A DNA stretch of 64,000 nt from Naematelia aurantialba (GCA_021527695.1 JAKFAO010000006.1:1674001-1738000); one strand, 5' to 3'. Counted from the first letter of the stretch, positions 1-11,416 are shown. Notes: generated from the sequence alone by a model not told the origin. Made by a program: numbers and translations.

Positions 1-871
1 GAACGAGACGAGGTAGAATCCGAGCTTGATGAACGACTCCTTCTTGTGTCCGGAGAGCGTCCGGAAGATCTCTGTCGCATCGTACATGTGGTTCTTACCC
101 ATGATCCTGCTGGTGTCAGTCGAGTCTCCTTCAATCCCACAGGCTGAACGGGACCTCGACGGCATGGAGAGACGAGATTGAAGCTTCACACAGGCGGTGC
201 AGGGAGGCAGCCACTCACTTGTTCACATTGTATCCTACCAACGGCGCATTGAGCAGGAATGCTATCCATTGGCCGGAGAGGAGGAAGCAGAGCGTGAGGA
301 ATGCATGGGCGATCATTTCGGGGAGGACAAACTGGGTCGGTCAGCGCTGGATTCTGAATACTTCAACGGCATCCGTCGGTCGTTCCAGCCCGCCAAACGG
401 TGTTGATCGGCGGGGTAGCGACCTAATCACGGGCAAAGCCCAGCACCCTGGGGTGGCCGTCGAGGTGGCGTGCGCCATTGTCTGATACGTAGACCAGCAC
501 TTACTTGATTGAGTTTGTTGCAGAGGTCAATGGGGTTGATGTAGTCTATAGAGCATGAGGAAGTGCGCGATAACGATATACAAATCTACCCACCGCACTC
601 GAGATCAGAGAACATGATGATCTGTGTGGATCAGCACCCGACTAGTCCATTCCGCAGTACAGCACGTACGAAGAAGACCATGGTGAAGAGCAGTATTGCG
701 GCCATGAGGACCGCAAAGAGGAAGAGCCATCCTGTTTATGCAGAGTCATGGATGCAGCGGAGGAGCGGCGAGGTTTCGCGATGGCCGAGGTTGAGGGAGA
801 GACGCCGAAAATCAGCCCTCATCTTTGCGTCTCAATCTCCACGACAAGGAGGACGTACCTTCGCCGCCCAT
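1..871 (-). CDS. ERV14: Cornichon family ER cargo receptor Erv14 (3' end outside window)
   Basis: Erv14 is a small ER membrane protein that loads transmembrane cargo into COPII vesicles. I start it at the ATG at 871 (MGGEG, codon 5 split by an intron). The exons read in order give [15 protein letters not shown] (TM1), [20 protein letters not shown], then [20 protein letters not shown] (TM2) and [16 protein letters not shown], and finally [20 protein letters not shown] and [10 protein letters not shown] at the window edge. The family hallmarks are the acidic DLExDYINPI stretch, the YNxNK turn and the [20 protein letters not shown] block, which binds the COPII coat region in yeast Erv14. At least four introns are present. 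The last residues lie beyond position 1. Plus-strand open frames across this region are antisense shadows. Confidence 0.95.
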
Positions 872-1157
872 GTTGTGAGAGTCTATAGCCTGTCTAGCTA
901 CCTGTTGAGAAGGATGACGAGGTGTGCTTACCAGGCGAACGATGTGTATAGGAGCAAGGAGCAGATGGAGAGAGTAGAGAGAGCGAGAGAAGAGAGGACG
1001 TCACTACAAGGGCTTGTTGCGTGGCCAGGGTTTGTGAATTTGATTCCGGTGCCGACCACCACGTGGCGGGATTACGTCGCTATCGCCGACGCGCCGTATC
1101 ATAGATCTCTCCTTCATCTTACTGCTCTTTTGCATCGACAAAGAGTACGAAAACGAC

Positions 1158-2578
1158 ATGGGACGCAGCAACAAGCCATATACCGTGAGGAGCATTGCCT
1201 GGTCCTGCGATTTAGACGCGCACGCTGACAGGAGCAGAGACCAGACCCCCAGCAGAGGCGATCAGGGTCCGATCCTGATAGCCCATGGAAGCACGACCTT
1301 CATGAATCGGTCAAGCAGTCACTAGCATCTCGCATATCTTCCAAGGCGCGTGGTCCGTCCGGCTCAAGCTCCCGCCCTTCCCTGCTCGACCGAATCTCCG
1401 GTGGACAGGGCAAAGAGCTCTTATCATCGTCTTCATCATCCAGTTCCAAACTCCACGGCTTCGACTCCAAACCACCTGTGAACCCTACCAACCCCAATGC
1501 CGGACTCGAGCTGTTTCCTGCCGGCCGCGGCCCCCGGAAAGCAGGACCACTGAAGGGGGTGCTTGAGCCCGGACAGCGGAATCTAGTCAGCTCGGGACTG
1601 GACGCCGCGTTGGGCAGGAACCAACCGCGGATCACACCGAGGCCGTATGCAGGACAAGGTGTCGAGTTGCTTTCCCCTCCTCTGACGGGAGCGACTAGTT
1701 CCTCTGTTTTTGGATTTGGCGGCTCGAGTCGGCCAAGTAATGGAACTGCAAGTGGGAACGGGGTAGCCGTCGGGAGCGTGAGCATCATGGGCGCTGCGAG
1801 GGGCACGGTGTGGGTGAGAGTGGAGAATCTGGCACAAGGCACAACGGCAGATGATGTGGTGGTGAGTCATCCTACATTCAACGCTCTCCATTCATCGCCG
1901 ATCCATCCCACCGCCCACATGAACTTTCACCCTTCACCATTATACCTATGCGAATCACTGCTGGGCTGTCGTTCATCACGCCAGTCCGCGTTTGCGCCGT
2001 CCCCAATCCTCAACTCGCGGCAGACCTCCCCGGCCGATGCTCTGACGGTGACCGTCGAACTCGAGCTGGCGTCTCGGGCAAATGCGGACGAGCTGGTTCA
2101 GCGATACCATGGTGCCGTTGCGGATGGGAACGCGTTGAGCGTGACGGTCATTCGACTGGGGCTAGTGGAGCGGATGCAGTCTCAAGCGAAGAGTGCGCCT
2201 GTGACGAAGAAGGATGCATATGCTGGCCAGGAGCTTGTGTCTCGGGGTCCGAGGTATGTCGTCCGTCTCTGTTTCCAGCCGTTGTGAATCCCTATCACTT
2301 GTGGATTTCTAGACGTTGGAGACAGCAGTTGGAGACGAGAGCTGAAGCAAACTAGCAAGATGTACTCGGATACCATTCTGGCCACGAATCCCGCGGCAGC
2401 TATCATCACCTTGGCGGATCAAGAGGCGATGCAACAGACACGAGCGGCAGCGTGGTCGAGTGATGCGCGTCAAAGAGGGTCGTTGGCTAGTCGGATGGGG
2501 TTGGCCAGCGGGACAGGGAAGAGTCGGGGCAGAGGCCAGATTGGCGGAGGCAGTTTTGCGAGCATGATGGTGGACTAG
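1158..2578 (+). CDS. RRM-type RNA-binding protein, low-complexity N-terminus
   Basis: Exon 1 is only nine codons (MGRSNKPYT, 1158-1184), then a GTGAGG donor and a CTGACAG acceptor at 1231. The N-terminal ~150 residues are polar and Ser/Gly/Pro-rich with short SLASRI and SLLDRISGG motifs. A single RRM-like fold follows: the beta-1/RNP2-like strand VWVRVENL lies at about 1808-1831, and the rest of the domain (LTVTVELELASRANADELVQ, then GNALSVTVI) is in the next exon from about 2021. The last exon, spliced at about 2332, carries a helical stretch starting near MYSDTILATNPAAA and a Gly-rich tail ending FASMMVD. The RNP1 strand lacks the usual aromatic residues. It resembles small mRNA-export/processing RRM proteins in build, but I do not recognise an orthologue. 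About 370 residues. Confidence 0.75.
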
Positions 2579-2740
2579 GGGTCTTATCGGGTCAGATTGG
2601 AGTGTACGGTCGTTGAACGGGGCAAGCCGGCTGCTTTTTCCTGGGTGGCCGTGATGGACATGCCGGCCAGCTGGTATCTATCGATCCATGAGACATGCTA
2701 GCCAGCACAGAGTACGCCAAGGGCAAATGCACAGGGTTCG

Positions 2741-2800
2741 AGTGCATGATGTGACGTGTGATTGCCACCAAGTGCATGATATGATGTGTGATTGCCACCG
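2741..2800. repeat. Two tandem 30-bp units between RRM gene and NOP16
   Basis: The unit starting agtgcatgat and ending gattgccacc occurs twice back to back, with few mismatches. It is followed at about 2811-2853 by a second pair of ~20-bp near-repeats (catcgcgagcgtagcacatg and catcgcaagcgtagcatgtg). All lie in the 3' interval between two convergent genes (2579-2870), which otherwise shows nothing. Confidence 0.85.
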
Positions 2801-2870
2801 CTACTGTACATCGCGAGCGTAGCACATGGCTCTCCATCGCAAGCGTAGCATGTGCGTGGAACGAGACTGC

Positions 2871-4089
2871 TCAAGCCAGCAGCTTTTCCCTCCCACCAGC
2901 CTTGCGGACCATACGGCGTATCTCCCCTTCCGTCTTTTGCCAGACATTCCCCCGCCGGTCTCGCGCCATGGCTGCGTAGTCGTCTCCGTGCGCTGCGACG
3001 AGGTTCTGTAGCCAGGTACGTTCGGATGTCGAGGTGTGCCGCTTGACGGGCTTGGACGAGGCGGCTAGTGTCTCGAGGGCTGGACGAGTCAGCGACTGTG
3101 TGCGCCAGGGAGATTCGTCTGTTGGGCCGTTGCCTAGGCAGCATCCGTCTGATCGTGTGTTGCCCGGCATGCACATCGTTCTGAGCGCACGCTGTTCGGC
3201 AAGCACATTTTCTCGGAAGGCGAAGAGCAGGCGTTTCCGGAAGACCAAACGAGTTGGATGTGAAAGGAAGTATGTGCAGGATCGTGCTCGGACCCCGAGC
3301 ACGTCGTTGGCAGCAAGGCATGGGGAGAATGGGGTGACGTTAAGCCGAGACTCACAGCGCACGACGTCAGTCTTCCCATACACCACCCGCTCCTCGTCTC
3401 CATCCTCATCCTCGTCCTCAGCCGCGCCCATCTCCGCATCCTCCGCACCGTTGGCGCCGGATGTGGCGCCCGCCTCGTCCTCTGGCAATACGATATCCAC
3501 CACATTGCCCTCTTCGTCACGCACGATCCGGCCGTACCCCACGATCAGGGATCCCTCTGTCGCGCCTGTTTCGCCGGCGCTTGAACCGGCGGACTTGAGG
3601 TGGTCAGGCAGGAAGGCTAGCGGGGCGCGGTGGGTCCGGGATGACGATGGGCCCGATGGGACGGGGATGGAGGAGAGGAGGCCGAGTGCGGCGTAGCTGC
3701 GGGGGTTAGCGAAACAACGCCTTCAAGCCCGCCAAGATAAAGAGACCTGCGCCAGAAAACAGTCTGAACACGAGGAGGGAGAGGACCATGGGGAAAGCGA
3801 CGTAGAGAAAATTAGGAGGACACCCTGAACCAGCCGATGGAATACAAGAACAAAGCGAAGACAGCGGCAACGGTGTACTCTAGGAGTGGTGAAGAGGGGA
3901 AAGTGCAAGTAGCGATGCTACGTACTTTTGGTAGACGGTCTTATTCCTATCCCAGCTTTCAGCCAACACCGCCGGGCCCTTGAGCGGCGGCGCCTTGCGC
4001 AACTTGTGGTGCAGCCGCCGTTTCGCAGCGAGGGAGGGCTTGGTCGACTTGCCCGAGCGCGCCTTGTTGCGTTGTCGTGGGTTTGCCAT
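2871..4089 (-). CDS. NOP16: Nucleolar ribosome biogenesis protein Nop16
   Basis: Nop16 is a small basic nucleolar protein of the 66S pre-60S particle. The ATG at 4089 opens the typical basic N-terminus MANPRQRNKARSGKSTKPSL, followed by HHKLRKAPPLKGPAVLAESW and DRNKTVYQKY. An intron of about 230 bases separates this from the middle exon (ALGLLSSIPVPSG to YGRIVRDEEGNVVDIVLPE and an acidic run). A second unusually long intron (~270 bases, donor GTGAGT near 3352, acceptor near 3079) leads to the conserved C-terminal module: SKPVKRHTSTSERTWLQNLV, then HGDDYAAMARDRRGNVWQKT and EGEIRRMVRKAGG. The order and motifs match the family end to end, so the gene appears intact. It faces the RRM gene convergently. 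Confidence 0.95.
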
Positions 4090-4559
4090 GGCTGCCTGTT
4101 GTTTTTTTGCTACTCGTATTCGGCGCGAGGTCTGATGCGAGGCGAGCAGGTCAGCTGTGGAATCTGGGTCGAGGGGGGAGGTTTGTTGTCGAGTTCACCT
4201 GAAAAAGATCGCCGTACAAAGTTTTCGCCCCACGTGGTGGCGCGCACGGGTTTCTTGCGAGGCTACGAACTCTGCCTGAATCAATTGCTGACGGTCGATG
4301 AGTAGGCCGCAGTGCATAGAGCATACATGGCGCGCCGCAGGACTAGAAGATTAGAGAAGCTGGCAGCGAGGCGCGCAGAATGACTGCATATGAACTTGAA
4401 GGGGCAAATTCTAGACAACAGGCACAAGTTCGCCACCTTGCTGGACCCTTGCGGACCCATCCTGCCAGCTGTCGAGCAACAGTCGCTGGGCATATCCAGC
4501 AAACGAGACAACGACATGCATAAAGATCACTACCCGGGATATGAAACCTCGTCCCCCGC
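4090..4559. other. Intergenic: NOP16 promoter side and 3' flank of dehydrogenase gene
   Basis: 470 bases with no protein-like frame. A T-run lies just upstream of the NOP16 start. I see no repeat or RNA gene. Confidence 0.6.
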
Positions 4560-7494
4560 TCACAGCTCAATGCACACCTTGCCCATGTGCCGCCCATCAG
4601 CCATATACTGGTACGCCGTCTTGAGCTCGTCAAACTTGAACGTCTGGCAAAGCCATCAGCACCGCCGCGTGCCCACGCCTCGCGCTACGGCAAAGCTCAC
4701 CTTGCCGATGATGGGCCTCACACATCCAATCTCCAGCGCTCGGGTCATTTGCCGGAACTCTTCGCGGTTGCAAACGAATACGCCGCGCACGTTGGCGGCC
4801 GAATAGAGGATCGTCTTGGCGAGGTCTGGGGTTGTTAGCGATCGCGTGTGGCTGGGGGGGGGGGGGGACTGTGGGCCACTTCGAGGCAGGTTGAACGCGA
4901 TCATGACGGCTGGCGAGAACAGAGGGGAATCGAGAAGAGGGAAAGGCGGAAGGAAAGGAGGTAGAGGATGAGAAACAAAAGAGAAAGAAGAGAAGGAAGA
5001 GAAGGAAGAGAAGGAAGAGAAGGAAGAGAAGGAAGAGAAGGAAGAGAAGGAAGAGAAGGAAGAGAAGGAAGAGAAGGAAGAGAAGGAAGGTGCGACAAGG
5101 CAGGGAGAAGCGGTGCAAAACGACGAAAGGCAACGTACCTTCGTCGAGGATGTGCTGCGGGATAGGCTTGTAATCGCTCATGTATCCTGGACCGCTTCAG
5201 CACAGTACCACTCGTCGCCTTCGTCGGACTCCTATAGGCGCACCACCAAGCATTGAGACTGCACGCTGGATAGGGCCAGAACAAGGACATACCACTGACA
5301 GCGACCAGCCCGCCCATCCTGGTCGAGCGGATACTTCTCGCAATCGTCCCGCGCCCAGCAATCTCCACCACAAAGTCCACGCCTCGCCCTCCCGTCAAGC
5401 GCCGCGCCTCCTTGTCCCACTCGTCGATCTTGGAGTAATCGATGGTTTGGATCGTATCGGCCGGTGCATTGGGCGGGACCAGTGGGCGGAGAAGCTCCAC
5501 GCACGCGTCGAGTTTCGTCTGGGACGATGAGGTGAGGATAAGCCGAGCGCCGGTGATCAGAGCGAGCTACGGGTGACGTTAGCCCGCGAGACGGATAGTT
5601 GAGGTTTCCAGAGGGGTGGTGCCGTTTAGGAGTTGGTCCGTCAAGTAGGAGGAATTGGGCGTCCGATGTTCTGATAGGAGCCACGTTGCTTCAGGGCAAG
5701 CGGCCAACCGAGTTGACAGGAGGCATACAGTCGCTGCAGAGGACAGAGAAGTAAAAGGGGACTGAATGTGGGGCTCTGGGCGAAGGATTGCCGGACGAAG
5801 AGCCAATGAGGACGAGTGCATAATCGTTGGGTGGGCCGATATGGCAGCTGAAGCAAGCCCACCTGAGCAGCACAGAGCGACACACCACCCGTACCGAGAC
5901 ACAAGACGGTGTGGCCGGCTTGAAGACTGGGGTGGTGCGAGAACAAGCTCGACCAGGCGGTGGTGTATCCGACCTGTACGCGTCACAGCGTCAGCGTCCA
6001 CTTTCAGAACGGAAGAAGGCGGTTGGTGATGCAAGGAGGATGGAGAGAGGGGATGCGGCTCGCACCACGCCGGGTGCAGGCCCATCAGGACGAGCAGAGT
6101 GTGAAAGACTGGGTTACCGTCAACTGGAGATAGCACTTACAGGGAGAGTCGCGCCTTCAATGTCCGAGAAGTTGGCAGGGACAAGCACTGCTTCTTCCTA
6201 CCAAGCGGTCAGCTGAGTCTGCACACACTGTAGAGCATGCAATGGCAGGGGGCTGCACGGCCCCAGAGTCTCGACTTGAAACAAGTGAGGAGAGTGACAG
6301 CAGTGGTATGATGAGGGGCATATGACGAGTGGATCACGAGAGAAGCACGGCAGCTCACCTCGTCGCAGACAAAGTACTCGGCAGCGACGCCGTCGATGGC
6401 TCCTCCCAGCCCGCGTTTGAGACTACGGAGCTTCATGTCCTCCTCCTGCGCGGGTCAGCCTGCGCTCAGCGTTCTGTCGATCTCTGCCGCTACACCCGCG
6501 GCGCGCAAAACCCTAACAGGCCACGATGGATTGTCTGCGCTCCTCTCCGCGACTCCCTGGGCGCCTGATGCGAGACATCGCCTGACGTGAGGCTTGGCAA
6601 GCTTTGCCGGCGTTCGTAAGACTCGACAGCGCCTTAGAGTGTCCGTATACACTACAAGCAGAGGGGGATCTGAACAGGGAGGATAGAGGCACCTCACACG
6701 CCGCGACGCACCCAATGATGTCCCTGCGGGAAGACGGGGGCGACTCGATCTCCAACTTTGAATGCGGTGACTGCGCTTCCAACGGCCTCGACAATACCGC
6801 ACCCATCTGCCGGCGTCAGCTCGACCTTCCCTCACGTCCTGGGTCGTACTGCGTTACAGTGCATGTGGCCGGAACTGGGATGCTAGCACCATGGGACACT
6901 AGGATGGAGTCTGCATCTCACGTCCGGGGCATATGATGTGGGTAGAAGACGGGATGTATGCGGGACAGGACAGGATAGGACGGTTGTAATGTAGGATGGG
7001 AAGGTTACAATGTAGGATGGGAAAGAACCTACCAGACACGGGCACGCAGTCTTGCGGGACAGCGTGTGGCGCCGGATAATCGTTGTTGATAATCTGCAGA
7101 TCGCGGGCATTCAGAGACAGAGCCTTGATGTTGATCCGGATCTATCGTCGTCAGCCCCTCCGCCCTCCTTGGCCGTGGACTGGTCGCTCTAGTGCTCAAC
7201 CTCCCAGTCATCGACGCGGTCGCCCTATGACTTGTACCCATCTTCTTCACGTCGGCATCGTGTCCCCAACCAGTGACCTCGTCTCCCCAGTCACTGATCT
7301 TGCCTCCCCAGCCAGTGACCTCCTCTCCAGCCATTGACTTCGTCTCCTCGCGGAGTAGAGCCCCAGAGTGTCGCAGAAACACTCACGTCCGTAGGCGAGC
7401 GCAGTTCGGGGACGGGGGCCGATTCTTCCAGCTTGAGCCCGTCTATCCCGTTACGGTGCGAGATGATGTATCGCTTCATCGTTTTTGGTGCCAT
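4560..7494 (-). CDS. MDR-superfamily NAD(P)-dependent alcohol dehydrogenase / quinone-oxidoreductase-like
   Basis: A medium-chain dehydrogenase in many short exons. ATG 7494 opens MAPKTMKRYIISHRNGIDGL. Further exons give the catalytic-domain stretch INIKALSLNARDLQIIND-like, a GDRV-like loop with LKRGLGGAIDGVAAEYF, then the NAD(P)-binding beta-alpha-beta with AGHTVLCLGTGGVSLCAAQ. After these come LALITGARLILTSSSQTKLD, GGRGVDFVVEIAGRGTIARS and MGGLVAVSG, and near the C-terminus DLAKTILYSAANVRGVFVCN, FRQMTRALEIGCVRPIIGK and YQYMADGRHMGKVCIEL before the stop at 4560-4562. The GTGGVS nucleotide-binding motif and the final mapGKvvi strand are typical. I see no structural-zinc Cys cluster, so a zinc-independent member is likely. 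The substrate cannot be told. The intron at about 4830-5140 is swollen by a microsatellite and a poly-G run. Confidence 0.85.
4854..4867. repeat. Poly-G run (~14 G) within dehydrogenase intron
   Basis: Uninterrupted G homopolymer on the + strand, inside the intron that also contains the 9-bp microsatellite. Likely variable in length between isolates. Confidence 0.85.
4989..5090. repeat. (GGAAGAGAA)n minisatellite, ~11 copies
   Basis: Perfect 9-bp purine repeat over about 100 bases, transcribed as polypyrimidine in the intron of the minus-strand dehydrogenase gene, between the codons for HILDE and DLAKTI. It makes this intron about 310 bases long, against ~50 for its neighbours. It creates artificial GREGREG and LFLLFLL open frames that are not genes. 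Confidence 0.95.
7265..7352. repeat. Four imperfect ~22-bp tandem units in first intron region of dehydrogenase
   Basis: Units of the form cagtgacctcgtctcccc / cagtcactgatcttgcctcc / cagccagtgacctcctctcc / cagccattgacttcgtctcc follow one another. They lie between the first exon (start 7494) and the next coding exon (about 7142) and do not code. Confidence 0.75.
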
Positions 7495-7861
7495 TTTTCA
7501 CGCTAACAAACGCACCAAGTCACCAGGTGGGACAATATACACAGACGTCAGGGATACGAGGGAATACGATGGACACGACGCGAAACGTTGGACCGAGACG
7601 CACGAGATAGCTATCACCGGAATTTGGACATCCACACGGCACCGACTCCCGACCGCAGGCACATGCCGCCGCGTCTGTCGGATCACGCTTCCGGCACATC
7701 CCTCCCCTCCCCGGGTGTCTCTATCCAGACATCACTCTACACCCCATGCATTGACTGATAGGAGAATATGCACAATATGATGTATGCAGGATGCTATGAA
7801 CACTAGGGTGAAACTCATGGCAGTGTTATGCCTTTTAAATGTCACCGAAAACGAAACCCCG
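7495..7861. other. Intergenic between dehydrogenase start and HEN1 stop
   Basis: 367 bases; presumed promoter of the dehydrogenase and 3' region of HEN1. No distinct motif seen. Confidence 0.5.
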
Positions 7862-9566
7862 TCACCACCCGCCAGAGCTCCCGTCGCTCGGACCCTTCAT
7901 CTCAATGTCCGATCCCCACGACGCGGGCTCCGCGTTACTGATCGGACGAAATTCTTTCCACACCACCACCAGCCCACCACCTCTTTGTTTTCTCACCTCG
8001 AAATCGCCCGCTTTCACACCCACGGATCGAGCATCCCCCCATCCCCCTAGGCATCCCACCAGATACCGCAGGCTCCCAGCGCATGCGATACTGATCTTCC
8101 TGACGCCCCAGAGCTCTGACAGGCTGACCTCACCAACGTTCCAGCGCTCAAAAGCCTCTCGAACCATCCGACGGGTTTCATTTGGGCCACGCTTCGCTCC
8201 GTCGCCGGGTGCCGTAACAGGATGTGTGAATCGCCCCGCGAGTTTATGGGGATGTGTCGCCTCACTGCTGCCAGGCATGAAGGGGAGTTGTACAGATCGC
8301 ACAGACCGAGGCGACCGATGTGGCACCGAAGAGATCCGGAAGATGGCTGTCGATGTTGCAAATACCGGTTTGTTAGGAAGATGAGGGTCGTCGGCAGGAT
8401 AGTACGAAGGCTTGGACGAAATGCCCACACCTCCGAGCTCGACGTCGTAGCTATGAAGGTCAGCTGGGAGCCGGAGTTTTCTGATTGACCAGAACTTACC
8501 CCCAATCCGCTGCTGCAGCCAGCGCCCACTCTCTGAACTCGCCTGAAGTCATCTCAAGCTTATGGTCCGAGTGTCTGGAAATTGTCAGCATCACTCATCA
8601 GCTAACAAACATACCTGAAGACACGCTCAGTCCGGCCGGTGGGATCAATGAAACCCCGTCGCGCAAAATCGTGATCGCCATCATCGGTTCGCGGAAACTT
8701 GGCATTAAAATCAAAGTTCTGCGTGATCAGTAAGAACTGGCACGCCAAGAGGTGGCAAGGGAAACTAACTGGAGTGGTGAGGAGAAGCAACCTCGGTCTG
8801 TAAGTGCCCATACTGACGACCCCAAAGCGGCTAAGCACATTCGGATCGAGATGCTCAATCACTTCCATACAGGTGATCGCTTCATAACCTTCGAAACACG
8901 AGTTGTACGTTTCGATTCCTCCGAGCCAAAGTTCCGCTTGAAGTGGCTGCCACCGGAGTTGAGCAGGAGAATCGACAGATTCAGACATGGGCGGGGTAAT
9001 GACAGCTAATGATGATGGGATGACGGAGGGAGAGGGGTCCAGCCCCGCAAGGCGCTGTAAGGGTGAGCGAGTGGACGTAACAAAGTATGCACCCACCTCG
9101 ATGAAGAGCTCCGTGGAAAGGTCTTCCTCGGCGTCAGAGTCAACGGGGCTGGGTAATTGATCGGGAGTTTTAGGGGCTGCCTCGCAGATGGGAGCTTCCG
9201 GCACTGTAGCTGGTGGCCTGACCAGCGTCTCTAGTAGGGCGCCTGCGCCACAACCAATGTCGAGAACCTGCGTAGACACGTCAGAAAATCTCGGACCGAC
9301 TACCGGTCCACCTACCGAAGTCACGTTTTCGCGCCGTAACACTTCTAGTGCCCAATGTCTGCGCTGCATCCATAGCCTGCGGACTATCAGCTTCTGGATC
9401 CAGCCGCGAGATCAAATAGAGCAACTGACTCGGGTGTAAAGGTGACCCCAGTCACGTCGGCCGCTTCGACCATTGAGATTTCAGGAACGTCGCGTTCGGC
9501 CGGTGATGGCAGCGATCCCAGACTGGACCCGTCGAGCGACGTGGCTCGCTGCTCTTCGTCTTCCAT
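7862..9566 (-). CDS. HEN1: HEN1-type small RNA 3'-terminal 2'-O-methyltransferase
   Basis: HEN1 methylates the 3'-terminal ribose of small RNAs and protects them from tailing and decay. ATG 9566 opens an acidic N-terminus. After a GTCAGT intron the frame reads TGVTFTPELWMQRRHWALEV, the F-x-P-x-L-x-x-QR signature. SAM motif I is QVLDIGCGAGALLETL, followed by an acidic family insert (DSDAEEDLSTELF). The metal-binding motif is CMEVIEHLDP (E-x-x-E-H), then LTTPNFDFN-like TPNxDFN. The second metal/RNA motif is FRHSDHKLEMTSGEFREWAL, and it ends YDVELGGVGISSKP. All catalytic residues expected from plant and animal HEN1 (two Glu, His, and the downstream His of the DHK motif) are present. The open C-terminal frame to 7862 includes a poorly conserved basic segment. 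I see no Argonaute or Dicer gene in the window. Confidence 0.88.
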
Positions 9567-10558
9567 GGTGAGCCTCTGCGGCTCTTTCGGACGCGGTGTG
9601 TGATCGAGTATGGGCAGTACAGACTGGACACTTGCTCGGGATAGGAAACCAAAGACCCAGAAATGAGGGCAAAGAGAAACTAAAATAAAAAGAGGATGGT
9701 TTGGGTGGGGGGTTTTTTGGAGAGGAGAGAAAGAAAGAAACGGGTGGCGGTGAAGATGAGACACGTGGCTCACCAATGGGGGGAGCCCCACGCGTCGGCG
9801 CCAAGCAGGTGACTTTCCCTGGAATCAGCTTTTTACTTCCGAGTGGAGCACCGGGTGGGGAGCATCGGGGGGGAATGTTGGGAGGAGGGGGGGGGGTGTT
9901 CAGAGGGGGGAGTCGTCAAGAGAGGATACTGCTTACATGTGAGGGTGGCTTGTATTATACCCCGGTGCACAGTGACTTGTACAATGATCATGCCATACCG
10001 CGACGAAACAACGACTCGTGGCCGGTCGCTGGCTCTCTCCCCCCGCCCCCAAAAACGTTCCACTTCGGCAAACGCCGAACGTGTGCCTAAGCGAAGTCCG
10101 TGCACGACGATGGCGAATATTCTTGTCCATGTGGCGTGAGCTTTCGAGGCAAGCTGTTCAAACATCCACGTCAGCTGAGGCTTAGCAGACTGGCAAGACC
10201 CGGTTGGCTGATGAGCCAGAGTCGTGTTGGCGAAAGAAATAGTGTAGTCTGGGTTACAGAACCGGTTCGTTGACTATAGGTCCCACGTATATAGTGTCAT
10301 CCCAAGAAGGGACCACACCGGGGACTTACTCGATCGTCTCGTGTCAGATCGCTGGCGCTTGGGCTTGGCAATGAAATGCATGCGGCCTTTCCCCCGGGTG
10401 GGCTGGGCCTCCTATGAATATGTCCTTCCCTTGCTCCCTTCCTCCTCCTTCTCCTAAACCTCTGTCGGGTGTATTGGGGGGAAAGACAGAGGCTAGCCGA
10501 AAAGTGCTTGGTGAGAGGGAAATGCGATGGGGAGTTTCCCTCTCTCGTCCAGAGCCCT
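9567..10558. other. Long intergenic interval with G-rich tracts
   Basis: About 1 kb between the HEN1 start and the stop of the next minus-strand gene. It contains a strongly G-rich stretch at about 9850-9910 with several runs of 3-10 G. No credible coding frame on either strand. Confidence 0.6.
9850..9910 (+). other. Potential G-quadruplex-forming run upstream of HEN1
   Basis: At least five G runs (GGGTGGGG, then a 7-G run, GGG, a ~10-G run and a 6-G run) are closely spaced on the + strand, about 290 bases upstream of the HEN1 start. Confidence 0.6.
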
Positions 10559-11416
10559 TTATGTTCCTGCCCCGCAATCCATCCAATCATCACAAGATTT
10601 GCCTGGACTGCCAGAGCCATCAGAACGAGGGCTTTGAACGTTCTCCGTCGTGCTCATCACCGGTGCAGGGGGATATCCCCTACTGGGCTGCACAGTGTGC
10701 CCAGAAGCGCGGCCGGGGTGAGGATTGGCATAGCGGGATGAATCGGTCGTAGAGAATCGGATTTCGTGTGAGACGTCCGACCACCCATCCTGGCTAAGCG
10801 TGGATTGATTGTATGCATTAAGGGACCCACCAGAGAGGACGCTGCTCTGTCGACGGTCTGGACGTGCATACGTGGGTTGAGGCGGCTGAACGGCCATAAC
10901 GTGAGCCGGTTGGGCCGAGGAGCGGTGGTGGCCACTGGCGTACGGTGTTTGGTGCGGGGGCGCTTCTGAAGAGGGGTATGTGTAGCCATCTTGGGAACCG
11001 AAAGGGGGAACGCCGTATCGCGGCCCTGGCGGATTTTGAGGATCAGCGGGAGAGGCATGATAGGAAGCGGTATGATGGGATCCCCCGGAAACCGAAACAC
11101 CGCCTCCAGAAAACGTCGATGAGCTGGAAGACGCGGGTCGTCCGTCTGATCTGCCTGTGTAGGCGTCCGGCCAGCCGGAATGGGAACCCCCGTGGTGGCT
11201 ATAGGCAGGACTCAGAGGAACATGTTGCGGAGGACTTTGATAAGAATATTGCGAGGGGACAGAGCTTACTGGCCTCCCATGGCCAAACGCGGTCGTCCCG
11301 ATGGAGGCCCTCCGGCCTTGAGAGTCATGCGTTGGAGAGGGGCTATGGACAGAAGGCGTGCGGTAAGACTCAGTAGAGTGGCCATCGTGGCTGGAGTATG
11401 AATTGTGGTTGGACAT
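10559..11416 (-). CDS. Low-complexity Ser/Pro/His/Gln-rich protein, unknown function
   Basis: Single open frame of 285 codons from ATG 11416 (MSNHNSYSSHDGHSTESYRT) to a stop at 10559. The composition is dominated by Ser, Pro, His, Gly, Gln and Tyr, with scattered YSYQSPPQ and HHTASYHAS stretches. There are no membrane segments, Cys clusters or recognisable domain. This bias is common in disordered fungal regulators and RNP-granule proteins, but I cannot assign it. A hidden intron near the 3' end is possible. Support is the open-frame length, the absence of a better frame and the clear bias. Confidence 0.55.
   Translation of the reverse strand: MSNHNSYSSHDGHSTESYRTPSVHSPSPTHDSQGRRASIGTTAFGHGRPVSSVPSQYSYQSPPQHVPLSPAYSHHGGSHSGWPDAYTGRSDGRPASSSSSTFSGGGVSVSGGSHHTASYHASPADPQNPPGPRYGVPPFGSQDGYTYPSSEAPPHQTPYASGHHRSSAQPAHVMAVQPPQPTYARPDRRQSSVLSGGSLNAYNQSTLSQDGWSDVSHEIRFSTTDSSRYANPHPGRASGHTVQPSRGYPPAPVMSTTENVQSPRSDGSGSPGKSCDDWMDCGAGT

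Noticed and set aside
563..1228. 221-codon plus-strand open frame
   Set aside because: It is antisense to the ERV14 exons and overlaps the short first exon of the RRM gene; the composition is not protein-like and the minus strand gives a clear cornichon protein.
4968..5165. Open frame encoding GREGREG repeats
   Set aside because: Produced solely by the 9-bp minisatellite inside an intron.
9701..10090. 129-codon plus frame rich in Gly
   Set aside because: Generated by G-rich intergenic tracts; no start context, introns or homology signature.
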